Source: Tsukamurella asaccharolytica
GTDB taxonomy: Bacteria > Actinomycetota > Actinomycetes > Mycobacteriales > Mycobacteriaceae
Reading direction: 5' to 3'
Length of the DNA: 64,000 nucleotides
Assembly (NCBI RefSeq): GCF_007858435.1
Contig: NZ_VIGW01000005.1
Location: 124,001-188,000, forward strand
The position numbers were made by a program, and so were the translations under genes. The notes under the pieces were generated by a model. It did not search any database. It worked only from the letters and a program-made list of their open reading frames with translations, and had not been told where the DNA came from. This document shows positions 17,257-24,954 of this stretch, piece after piece. How positions within the stretch are numbered: the stretch's first letter is position 1; each line of letters starts with the position of its first letter.

Positions 17257-18165
17257 TCAGGCGCCCGAGCGCTCCAGTAGCGCGCGCCCGTTGTGCCACA
17301 GCACCTTGCGCATCCACTCGTCGCCGAGGCCGAGACGCGCGAGCCCGAACAGCTGGTGCGCGTACTGGTAGGGGATGTTGGGGAAGTCGCTGCCCAGCAC
17401 CACTTTGTCGGCGAGCCCGCCGAGCCGCTCGACGTAACCGGGCGGCATCGGCGCGGAGCGCTCGGTGAAGTCGGTCGCGGCCATGGTCGTGTCGAGGTAC
17501 ACGTTCGGGAAGCGTTCGGCGAGGTCGGCGAACCGGTCGTACTCGGGCATGCCGAGGTGCGCGATGACCAGCGTCAGCTCGGGGTGCCGGCGCAGAACCT
17601 CGCCGACGCGGCCGGGCCCCGTGAACGGCCCTTCGACGGGGCCGGAGCCGGCGTGGATCACCACCGGGACCTTCGCCGCCGAGAGGACCTCCCACGCGGG
17701 GTCCAGGAGGGGATCGTCGGGCGCGAAGACGCCCACCTGGACGTGCATCTTGAACAACCGCGCACCGTCGGCCACGGCGCGCGCGACGTACTCGCCCACG
17801 CCGGGCTCGGGGTAGAGCGTGGCGCAGTGGATGCCGTCGGGCACGCGGCGCGCGAACTCGGCGCACCACTCGTTGAGCCACACCGCCATCCCGGGCTTGT
17901 GCGGGTAGGTGAGCGCGGGGATCGCCGTTACGCCCATGCCGCGGATCAGTTCCAGCCGGGTCTCCTCGTCGAACCGGTACCGGATCGGCCATTCCCGCCC
18001 GTACTCGGAAGTCGCGCGGTCGAAGAAGTCCCACACCTTGACCAGCATCGGCTCGGGCAGGAAGTGCACATGAATGTCGGCGAGGCCGGGGATGCCGAGG
18101 GACTCCAGGTAGGCGGGGATCTCCGCGTCCGAGGTGGGGCCCGGCGTGGTGCTCGGACTGCTCAT
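17257..18165 (-). CDS. Amidohydrolase 2-type metal-dependent hydrolase (TIM barrel)
   Basis: The 302-residue protein fits the amidohydrolase-2 family: the metal motif IHVHF at residues 31-35, a VIHAGSG strand, VIAHLGMPEYDRFADLAERF, and the late aspartate in VLGSDFPNIPYQYAHQ. Members are decarboxylases or hydrolases of aromatic or lactone substrates; the substrate here cannot be assigned. The frame runs far upstream, but the ATG at 18165 has TACATT (18178-18173) ending 7 nt before it, supporting this start and a leaderless message. It is divergent from a MarR regulator and lies 23 nt upstream of the serpin. Confidence 0.8.
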   Translation of the reverse strand: MSSPSTTPGPTSDAEIPAYLESLGIPGLADIHVHFLPEPMLVKVWDFFDRATSEYGREWPIRYRFDEETRLELIRGMGVTAIPALTYPHKPGMAVWLNEWCAEFARRVPDGIHCATLYPEPGVGEYVARAVADGARLFKMHVQVGVFAPDDPLLDPAWEVLSAAKVPVVIHAGSGPVEGPFTGPGRVGEVLRRHPELTLVIAHLGMPEYDRFADLAERFPNVYLDTTMAATDFTERSAPMPPGYVERLGGLADKVVLGSDFPNIPYQYAHQLFGLARLGLGDEWMRKVLWHNGRALLERSGA

Positions 18166-18256
18166 ACCGGTCAATGTACCCAGGCTGGTAATCCGCCGTT
18201 CACGGAAATGCGGAGCCGGTAAACTCGACCTTCGACGTGATGTTCGGGGGTGTGTG

Positions 18257-18718
18257 ATGGCGGACGCGGGAAGCACGCAGTGGTTGTCCGACGAGGAGAT
18301 GGCGGCGTGGCTGTCCCTCATCCATGTGGCTATGCGCTTGCCGGCCAGGTTGGACACGCAGTTGCGCACCGAATCCGGCATCACCCACTACGAGTTCGTC
18401 GTGCTCTCGCAGCTCTCGCAGGCGCCCGACCGGACGCTCGGGCTGTCGGCTCTCGCCGAGGCCGCCAACTCCTCGCCCTCGCGGCTGTCGCACGTGCTGC
18501 GCAAGCTCGGCGAGCGCGGTTGGCTGGTGCGGCGCGCGGAGGGCCGCTCCGCCTACGCCGAGCTCACCGACGAGGGTTTCGCGGCGCTCGACGGCGCCGC
18601 CCGCGGGCATGTCGAGGAGGTGCGCCGGCTGGTCTTCGACCACCTCAGCGCGTGCGACGTCGCGGCGCTGCAAGCTGCGCTCTCCAAGGTCACCCCTGGC
18701 CTCGCCGGCGAGGTCTGA
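18257..18718 (+). CDS. MarR-family transcriptional regulator
   Basis: The 153-residue regulator has the winged helix: HYEFVVLSQLSQAPDRTLGL, the recognition segment AEAANSSPSRLSHVLRKLGE and the wing RAEGRSAYAELTDEGF. MarR proteins bind as dimers and release DNA on ligand or oxidant binding. It is divergent from the amidohydrolase with about 90 nt between, so that gene is a likely target. A TAAACT sequence near 18221 could be its -10, with a GGGGGTG Shine-Dalgarno before the ATG; unlike many neighbours it is not leaderless. Confidence 0.82.
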   Translation: MADAGSTQWLSDEEMAAWLSLIHVAMRLPARLDTQLRTESGITHYEFVVLSQLSQAPDRTLGLSALAEAANSSPSRLSHVLRKLGERGWLVRRAEGRSAYAELTDEGFAALDGAARGHVEEVRRLVFDHLSACDVAALQAALSKVTPGLAGEV

Positions 18719-18738
18719 GAACGAGGCGTCAGTCCTCG

Positions 18739-19782
18739 TCAGACCAAGGCTGCCGCCGCGCGCAACAGCAGGTCTCGCGGTGTGCGCAGTCGCGAGGTGA
18801 GGGCGACGTGCCGCATCGCTCGGGAGAGCAGCATCGTCCGCTGTCCCGCGCGACGTCGCGCCGATTCGTAGACGCGCAGCGCCGGCGCCGCGTCTCCGTC
18901 GAAATCCGCTGCTGCGCCGAGGGCGTCGGCCAGCGCGGCCGCATCGAGCAGGGTCTCGCACGCGCCGCGGCCCAGATTGGGGGCCATCGCGTGGGCGGCG
19001 TCACCGAGGAGGGCGATGTTGCCGCGCACGATCCGCGGCAGCCGCGGTACGTCGCGTGAGCGGTAGTGCAGCGCCGTCTCCGTCTCGATCCCCTCGATGG
19101 TCTCGGCCACGCGCGGGTCCCACCCGCGGTACATCGCGCGGAGGAAGCCACGCGGATCCTCGTCGGGGTTCGGCGTGCCCCCGGGCACCGCGCGCGGATC
19201 GAACTCCGAGTACCAATTGATGTAGCCGCCGTCGCGCGGCGTCACTCCGAACAGCCTTCCCGGGCCCCAGTATTCGGTGAACGTGTCTGTGCTGCCGGGA
19301 CAGCGGCCGATGAGCACGTCGACGCCCAGCGGCCGCGGCTTCACCTCGCGCCCCACGACGTGCGCTCGGACGACGCTGCCGATGCCGTCGGCGCCCACGA
19401 TCACGTCGTGCTCCAGCCCGCTGATGCCGGGCCGGCGGTCGCCGAAGCGGACTGCTGGCGCGCACGCGGCGAGGGACTCGAGGAGTCGCGGCCGGGAGAT
19501 GATGACGGTGGCGCCCTTCGCCCGCACCTCGGGGCCGAGTCGATGCCCGCCAGCGCTGCGGATCTCCGCCCTCCGCTGATCGATCCCGATCGCGCGCACC
19601 GCCTTCGCCGCGCCCACTCGCTCGAGCACCGCCATCGCCTCGGGCCACATCCCGAGGGCGGTGCCCGTGGCGGGGAGCGACGGAGCCCGCTCGAAGACGT
19701 CCACTGCCCAGCCCTGCTGAGTGAGGAGGGCTGCCGTGGCCAGTCCTCCGATGCCGCCGCCGATGATCGCTGTCGTCGCCAT
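18739..19782 (-). CDS. FAD-dependent monooxygenase (PHBH/UbiH-like)
   Basis: The 347-residue flavoprotein has the N-terminal dinucleotide motif TAIIGGGIGGLATAALLTQQ, a middle HDVIVGADGIGSVVR-type DG motif and the FAD-ribityl GDAAHAMAPNLGRGACETLLD. It should hydroxylate an aromatic or polyketide-like substrate with NAD(P)H. A TAGCGT -10 (19794-19789) ends 6 nt before the ATG, so it is probably leaderless. The divergent TetR gene and the shared operator between them suggest direct repression. The length is slightly short for the family because the C-terminus is compact. Confidence 0.8.
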   Translation of the reverse strand: MATTAIIGGGIGGLATAALLTQQGWAVDVFERAPSLPATGTALGMWPEAMAVLERVGAAKAVRAIGIDQRRAEIRSAGGHRLGPEVRAKGATVIISRPRLLESLAACAPAVRFGDRRPGISGLEHDVIVGADGIGSVVRAHVVGREVKPRPLGVDVLIGRCPGSTDTFTEYWGPGRLFGVTPRDGGYINWYSEFDPRAVPGGTPNPDEDPRGFLRAMYRGWDPRVAETIEGIETETALHYRSRDVPRLPRIVRGNIALLGDAAHAMAPNLGRGACETLLDAAALADALGAAADFDGDAAPALRVYESARRRAGQRTMLLSRAMRHVALTSRLRTPRDLLLRAAAALV

Positions 19783-19793
19783 GCTTCCACGCT

Positions 19794-19807
19794 ACTACAA
19801 GTGTAGT
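19794..19807. promoter_or_regulatory. Inverted-repeat operator between the FAD monooxygenase and TetR genes
   Basis: ACTAC-AAGT-GTAGT forms perfect 5-bp arms. It directly abuts or overlaps the -10 of the monooxygenase gene (19794-19789, minus) and ends 6 nt before the -10 of the TetR gene (TACTCT, 19814-19819). One bound dimer could shut both leaderless promoters. Confidence 0.55.
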
Positions 19808-19827
19808 GCCGAGTACTCTTCGGCGTC

Positions 19828-20391
19828 ATGGGACGACGGCAAGAGGTGCTGGATGCGGCGATCGAGGTGCTCGGCACCCGCGGCCTCCGCGGGCTCACGC
19901 ACCGCGCCGTCGATGAGGTCGCCGCTGTCCCGTCGGGAACCGCCTCGAACCACTTCCGATCCCGGTCCGCGCTGGTCAAAGGGGTTGTCGAGCGGATGGT
20001 CGAGCAGGACCTCGCCTTCTGGGCCGGATTCGACGGTGTCGGTCCAGCGGCCCCCGGTGCTCAGGCCGTCGATGTCCTGCCGCGAGCAGCGGCCTATGTG
20101 CGGTGGTCGGTGGAGGACGGGCGGGTGCGTAGCGTCGCGCGACTCAATCTGTTCGCCGCCGCGGCCGTCGAGCCCGAGTTGCAGGAGCCGTTGCGCCGCG
20201 GCCGCGCGGCGGTCGAGCGAATGGGCGCGGCCATCGGCGCGGCGATCGGCCTGGGGTCCGCCGAGTCGGCCCTGTTCATGGACGTCTCCGACGCCCTGAT
20301 CGCTCGCCAGCTGGCCCTGCCGGACCCGGAGTTCGATCCGCTCCCGGCTCTGTCGACGCTGCTCGCCGCCCTGCGCTGCCCCTCGTCATGA
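19828..20391 (+). CDS. TetR-family transcriptional regulator
   Basis: The 187-residue protein has the TetR N-terminal helix-turn-helix (RRQEVLDAAIEVLGTRGLRG, then VDEVAAVPSGTASNHFRSRS) and a helical ligand domain. TACTCT at 19814-19819 ends 8 nt before the ATG, giving a leaderless start. It is divergent from the FAD monooxygenase, with an inverted repeat in the 45-nt gap, which makes autoregulation and control of that enzyme likely. Its last 116 nt overlap the 3' end of the convergent CPBP gene. Confidence 0.83.
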   Translation: MGRRQEVLDAAIEVLGTRGLRGLTHRAVDEVAAVPSGTASNHFRSRSALVKGVVERMVEQDLAFWAGFDGVGPAAPGAQAVDVLPRAAAYVRWSVEDGRVRSVARLNLFAAAAVEPELQEPLRRGRAAVERMGAAIGAAIGLGSAESALFMDVSDALIARQLALPDPEFDPLPALSTLLAALRCPSS

Positions 20392-21100
20392 CGATCGCCA
20401 GAGCGATCGCGGCGATCGACATGCTCGCCGCGCTCAGCGCGGGCGAGTAGGCGCCGCCGCCCGCTGCGGCGGTCCATGCGACGTTCGATGCGGCGTGGCC
20501 GACGACGGCGACGATCGGCGCCGTGCCCGCCGCAACCACGAGCAGTACCAACACCACCCGCAGCGCCACGGTGAACCAGCACTGCGCGAGGAGATCGGCG
20601 ATCGAATACCCCGCTTGCAGGTACGGGATCACGTGCCAGAGCGCCCAGGCCGCACCGATCAGCAGGCCTGTCGCGACCGGACGGTGGCGTCGTAGGAGCG
20701 CCGGTGCGAGGACGGCGCTCCAGCCGAGCTCTTCGAACGCCGCGGCCATCAGATAGAGCGCCGCCGATGTCGCGAGGGAGGATTCGACCGGTAGCCCGCC
20801 CGACGCGATGCCGATCGCCACCGGTGGAATCGTGAGCGCCCCCACGACTGTTGTGGCGCCCCTCGGTCGCCGGACCAGGGCTGCTACCGGCGCCCGCACC
20901 CCGCCCGCAGCTACCACGGCGGCGACGGCCGGGCAGAGGAACATCAGCGCACTCATCGGCAGGCCGGTCGGGCCGACGGACGCGTCGGAGAGGGCGCCCC
21001 AGAGGTAGAAGGGAAGGCTGGTGATCGCCAGCGTCGCCCAGAAGCGACGAAGGGAGATCGTCCCTGCGGAGCGCTCGATCGGTGGGGGCGACTCCGTCAC
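20276..21100 (-). CDS. CPBP/CAAX-type intramembrane metalloprotease
   Basis: The 274-residue membrane protein carries the three Abi/CPBP motifs: the EE pair in AAFEELGWSAVL, the first histidine in WALWHVIPY and the second in GHAASN. About eight helices are predicted. Such proteins process prenylated or other membrane peptides, or act in self-immunity. The C-terminal roughly 35 residues are Arg/Gly-rich and lie antisense to the end of the TetR gene. TAGGGT (21112-21107) ends 6 nt before the GTG start. It is divergent from dnaE2. Confidence 0.75.
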   Translation of the reverse strand: MTESPPPIERSAGTISLRRFWATLAITSLPFYLWGALSDASVGPTGLPMSALMFLCPAVAAVVAAGGVRAPVAALVRRPRGATTVVGALTIPPVAIGIASGGLPVESSLATSAALYLMAAAFEELGWSAVLAPALLRRHRPVATGLLIGAAWALWHVIPYLQAGYSIADLLAQCWFTVALRVVLVLLVVAAGTAPIVAVVGHAASNVAWTAAAGGGAYSPALSAASMSIAAIALAIVMTRGSAGRRAASTEPGADRTPGPAGPAGERSGRRRRP

Positions 21101-21152
21101 GATGCCACCCTAGCTGGAGGCGGCGCGATTCGTTCGACTCAATTGAATACAC

Positions 21153-21166
21153 CGAACGTATGAGCG
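21153..21166 (+). promoter_or_regulatory. Degenerate LexA-like site at the dnaE2 promoter
   Basis: CGAAC-GTAT-GAGCG matches the CGAAC-N4-GTTCG core at 8 of 10 positions: one perfect half and one weak half. It abuts the TACACT -10 at 21167-21172. DnaE2 is LexA-regulated in mycobacteria, so this is the best local candidate. Confidence 0.35.
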
Positions 21167-21178
21167 TACACTAGCGGT

Positions 21179-24100
21179 GTGGGTTGGAGTCACGGGCCGA
21201 GCTGGTCGGAGATGGAGCGGGTGCTCTCCGGGCGGGCGCCGGTGCGCCGGGCGGAGGAGCCGCCGGGCGACGGTGGCGATTCCCCGGCCTGGTCCCGCAA
21301 GCGGGAGCCCTACGTTCCGCCCGATGGTGGCCCGGGGGCTTCGCAGGTGCCCTACGCCGAGCTGCACGCGCACACCGCGTTCAGCTTCCTCGACGGCGCC
21401 GCGCTGCCGGAGGAGATGGTCGAACAGGCCCATGCGCTCGGCCTGAAGGCCCTCGCGGTCACCGATCACAACGGCTTCTACGGGGTGGTCCGGTTCGCCG
21501 AGGCCGCGCTGGAACTGGGCGTGCCCACGGTCTTCGGGGCCGAGCTGTCCCTGGAGCACGACGCGATGCGCACCGGTGCCGAGGATCCGTCGGGCGAGCA
21601 CCTGCTCGTGCTCGCCCGCGGTCAGGAGGGTTATCGCCGCCTCTCCCGCGCCATTGCCGAGGCACACATGGAGGCGGGGGAGAAGGGACTCCTGCGCTTC
21701 CACCCGGACCGCCTCGCCGAGTGGTCCGGCGGCCACTGGCACATCCTCACCGGCTGCCGCAAGGGTGCGGTCCGGCGCGGCCTCGCCGCCACGGGGCCCG
21801 ACGGTGCCGCCGCCGCGCTCGCGCGGCTCATCGACCGGTTCGGTGAGGATCGGGTGAGCATGGAGCTCACCGTCCACGGCGTGCCCGAGGACGACGAACG
21901 CAACCACCTCCTGGCCGGCGTGGCCGCACGGATGGGGGTGGGCACCGTCGCCACCACGGGCGCGCACTTCGCCCGGCCCGGCCAGCGGCGCCTGGCGTCG
22001 ACGCTCGCGGCGATCCGCGCTCGCCGCAGCCTCGATGAACTCGACGGCTGGCTCCCCGCCGCGGGCGGGGCGCACCTGCGTTCGGGCGACGAGATGGCGC
22101 TGCTGCTCCCCGAGCATCCCGGCGCCATCGCCGCGGCTGCAGAGCTCGGCGCCGAGTGCGCTTTCAGCCTCACGTTGATCGCGCCGAACCTGCCGCCCTT
22201 CGACGTCCCGTCGGGCCACACGGAGGCCACCTGGCTGCGCGAGCTGACCCGGCGCGGGGCGCTGGAACGGTACGGCCCGCCGGAGCGGAACCCGCAGGCG
22301 TACCGGCAGATCGAGCACGAGCTGAACGTGATCGAGACGCTCACCTTCCCCGGCTACTTCCTCATCGTGCACAGCATCGTGACCTTCTGCCGCGAGAACG
22401 ACATCCTGTGCCAGGGCCGGGGCAGCGCCGCCAACTCGGCCGTCTGCTTCGCTCTGGGCATCACGGCGGTGGACCCGGTACGCAACCGGTTGCTGTTCGA
22501 GCGCTTCCTCGCCCCCGAGCGCGACGGCCCGCCCGACATCGACGTCGACATCGAATCCGATCGCCGCGAGGAGGCGATCCAGTTCGTCTACCGCACGTAC
22601 GGCCGTGAGTACGCAGCGCAGGTCGCCAACGTCATCACCTACCGCGGGCGGTCCGCAGTGCGTGACACCGCGCGGGCGCTCGGCTACTCGCAGGGGCAGC
22701 AGGACGCGTGGAGCAAGCAGATCTCCAGCTGGGGGTGGCGGAACGATCCGGTGCCGGAAGGGATCCCGGAGCGCGTGGTCGAGCTGGCCACGCAGATCGC
22801 CGACCTGCCGCGGCACCTGGGCATCCACTCCGGTGGCATGGTGATCTGCGACCGCCCGATCGCCGACGTCTGCCCCACCGAGTGGGCCCGCATGGAGGAC
22901 CGCAGCGTGCTGCAATGGGACAAGGACGACTGCGCCGCCGCGGGGCTGGTGAAGTTCGACCTGCTGGGCCTCGGCATGCTCAGCGCGCTGCACTACGCGA
23001 AGGACCTCCTCGCCGACCACAAGGGCATCGACGTGGACTTCGCGCAGCTCGATCTCGAGGACGAGAAGGTGTACGGGATGCTGTGCCGCGCCGACTCCGT
23101 GGGCGTCTTCCAGGTGGAGTCCCGCGCGCAGATGGCCACGCTGCCGCGCCTGAAGCCGCGGACCTTCTACGACCTGGTGGTGGAGGTCGCCCTCATCCGG
23201 CCGGGCCCTATCCAGGGCGGCTCGGTGCATCCGTACATCCGCCGCCGCAACGGGTTGGAGAAGCCGGTGGTCGAGCACCCGTCGATGTGGAAGTCCCTCG
23301 AGCGCACCCTGGGCGTGCCGCTCTTCCAGGAACAGCTCATGCAGCTCGCCACCGACGTGGCGGGCTTCTCCCCGTCGGAGGCCGACCAGCTGCGCCGCGC
23401 CATGGGATCGAAGCGCTCCACCGAGAAGATGGAGCAGCTGCGGCAGCGGTTCTACGACGGCGCGCGCCGGCTGCACGGTATCGAGGGGGAGGTGGCCGAC
23501 CGGATCTTCGAGAAGCTCGCTGCCTTCGCCAACTTCGGTTTCCCCGAGAGTCATTCGCAGTCGTTCGCGTCGCTGGTCTTCTACTCCTCGTGGTTCAAGC
23601 TCTACCACCCGGCCGCGTTCTGCGCGGCACTGCTGCGGGCCCAGCCGATGGGCTTCTACTCGCCGCAGTCCCTCGTCGCCGACGCGCGGCGGCACGGCGT
23701 CGTCGTGCACGGGCCCTGCGTGAACCGCAGCCAGCCGTGGGCGGACCTGGAGAACGAGGGGGCGGAGGTCCGGCTGGGGCTCGCCGCGATCCGCACCATC
23801 GGCGACGACCTCGCCGAGCGCATCGTCGACGAGCGGGACGCGCACGGCGCATTCGCGGACCTCACCGACCTCACGGCCCGCGTCGAGCTCACGGTCGCGC
23901 AGTCCGAGGCCCTCGCCACCTCCGGCGCGCTGGACTGCTTCGGCCGGGACCGGCGGCAGGCGCTGTGGGAGGCGGGCGCCGCCGCGCGGGAGCGCCCGGA
24001 CCGGCTGCCGGGCACGGCCACCGCGGGTGCGCCGCCCGCCCTGCCCGGCATGAGTGAGACGGAGCTCGCGGCGGCGGACGCGTGGGCCACGTCGGTCACC

Positions 24101-24463
24101 GTCGGCAAGTACCCCACGGAGTTCCTGCGACCCACTCTCGACCGCCTCGGCGTCGTCCCGGCCGACCGCCTGCTCTCCCTGCCCGACGGTGACCGGGTCC
24201 TGGTCGGCGGAGCGGTCACGCACCGGCAGCGGCCCGCCACTGCGGGCGGCGTCACCTTCATCAACCTCGAAGACGAGACCGGCATGGTGAATGTGGTGTG
24301 CAGCCAGGGACTGTGGGCGCGGTACCGACGGTTGGCGCAGTCGGCCCCGGCGCTACTCGTGCGCGGGAAGCTGCAGAACGCCGAGGGGGCTGTCACCGTC
24401 GTCGCCGACAGGCTGCAGCGCATGGACCTGTCGGTGCCCATCCGGTCCCGCGACTGGCATTGA
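21179..24463 (+). CDS. dnaE2: Error-prone DNA polymerase III alpha subunit DnaE2
   Basis: The 1094-residue polymerase has an N-terminal PHP domain (YAELHAHTAFSFLDGAALPE), the nucleotidyl-transferase core with GRGSAANSAVCFALGIT and the catalytic aspartates in PDIDVDIE (D453, D455), tandem HhH motifs and a C-terminal OB fold (FINLEDETGMVNVVC). The length is typical of DnaE2 rather than replicative DnaE1. It is the translesion polymerase that works with ImuA' and ImuB, encoded 6.7 kb upstream on the same strand. The GTG start has TACACT at 21167-21172, 6 nt upstream, so the message is probably leaderless. Confidence 0.95.
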   Translation: MGWSHGPSWSEMERVLSGRAPVRRAEEPPGDGGDSPAWSRKREPYVPPDGGPGASQVPYAELHAHTAFSFLDGAALPEEMVEQAHALGLKALAVTDHNGFYGVVRFAEAALELGVPTVFGAELSLEHDAMRTGAEDPSGEHLLVLARGQEGYRRLSRAIAEAHMEAGEKGLLRFHPDRLAEWSGGHWHILTGCRKGAVRRGLAATGPDGAAAALARLIDRFGEDRVSMELTVHGVPEDDERNHLLAGVAARMGVGTVATTGAHFARPGQRRLASTLAAIRARRSLDELDGWLPAAGGAHLRSGDEMALLLPEHPGAIAAAAELGAECAFSLTLIAPNLPPFDVPSGHTEATWLRELTRRGALERYGPPERNPQAYRQIEHELNVIETLTFPGYFLIVHSIVTFCRENDILCQGRGSAANSAVCFALGITAVDPVRNRLLFERFLAPERDGPPDIDVDIESDRREEAIQFVYRTYGREYAAQVANVITYRGRSAVRDTARALGYSQGQQDAWSKQISSWGWRNDPVPEGIPERVVELATQIADLPRHLGIHSGGMVICDRPIADVCPTEWARMEDRSVLQWDKDDCAAAGLVKFDLLGLGMLSALHYAKDLLADHKGIDVDFAQLDLEDEKVYGMLCRADSVGVFQVESRAQMATLPRLKPRTFYDLVVEVALIRPGPIQGGSVHPYIRRRNGLEKPVVEHPSMWKSLERTLGVPLFQEQLMQLATDVAGFSPSEADQLRRAMGSKRSTEKMEQLRQRFYDGARRLHGIEGEVADRIFEKLAAFANFGFPESHSQSFASLVFYSSWFKLYHPAAFCAALLRAQPMGFYSPQSLVADARRHGVVVHGPCVNRSQPWADLENEGAEVRLGLAAIRTIGDDLAERIVDERDAHGAFADLTDLTARVELTVAQSEALATSGALDCFGRDRRQALWEAGAAARERPDRLPGTATAGAPPALPGMSETELAAADAWATSVTVGKYPTEFLRPTLDRLGVVPADRLLSLPDGDRVLVGGAVTHRQRPATAGGVTFINLEDETGMVNVVCSQGLWARYRRLAQSAPALLVRGKLQNAEGAVTVVADRLQRMDLSVPIRSRDWH

Positions 24464-24479
24464 GCGTAGCCTCAGGCGA

Positions 24480-24884
24480 GTGATCGAGGAGGCGGACGAA
24501 CCGGACCGGACCACCGCGCCGGAGCTGCGCGCGGTGCTCGAGGAGCTCCGCCGCCGCGAACCCGTCTTCCACGGCCCCTCCTGGTGCTCGCTGGCGGCAT
24601 TCGACGACGCGGTCGCCCCCGACTTCTGGGAGGTCGGCGCGTCGGGTCGAAGGTACAGCCGCGAGCACGTCCGCGCGGTGATGGAGCGGCGGCTGGCATC
24701 GCCGCAGGACGAATCGGACTGGGGGACCAGCGAGTTCCAGGTCCGCGCGATGGGCGCTTCCGTCTATCTGCTCACCTACACGCTGGCGCAGCGCGAGCGG
24801 GTCACTCGAAGGCTCACCGTATGGCGTCGCCGCGAGAACCGATGGAGCGTGATGTTCCACCAGGGCACCGTCGTCACGGACTGA
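24480..24884 (+). CDS. DUF4440/NTF2-like small protein
   Basis: The 134-residue protein resembles the DUF4440 (SnoaL/NTF2-like) alpha+beta cone: an N-terminal helix followed by FDDAVAPDFWEVGASGRRYS, then strands ending in TVWRRRENRWSVMFHQGT. No catalytic residues can be assigned. The frame extends 189 nt upstream inside dnaE2, but the GTG at 24480 follows a TAGCCT hexamer (24467-24472) by 7 nt, the spacing of leaderless starts in this window. It begins 17 nt after dnaE2 stops, so it could also be read from the dnaE2 transcript. Confidence 0.7.
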   Translation: MIEEADEPDRTTAPELRAVLEELRRREPVFHGPSWCSLAAFDDAVAPDFWEVGASGRRYSREHVRAVMERRLASPQDESDWGTSEFQVRAMGASVYLLTYTLAQRERVTRRLTVWRRRENRWSVMFHQGTVVTD

Positions 24885-24917
24885 CCCGCCGCTCGGGTTC
24901 CAGGACGACGACCGTGA

Positions 24918-24946
24918 CCGCCCGGACGGCCGGGTCCGTCGGGCGG
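24918..24946. terminator. GC-rich hairpin between convergent genes
   Basis: CCGCCCGGACGG (24918-24929) pairs with CCGTCGGGCGG (24936-24946) with one bulged base and a 6-nt loop. There is no U-tract, as is common in actinobacteria. It sits between the DUF4440 gene and pyc, which converge, so it could serve both. Confidence 0.5.
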
Positions 24947-24954
24947 CTGTGGCC

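Noticed and set aside
15962-18034. A 690-residue frame that would fuse an N-terminal region to the serpin
   Set aside because: The upstream part lies in the wrong frame across the amidohydrolase gene, and the lipoprotein signal with its promoter marks the real start at 17233.
21110-24223. A 1037-residue minus-strand frame
   Set aside because: It is antisense to dnaE2 and rich in Arg, Gly, His and Val with no domain.
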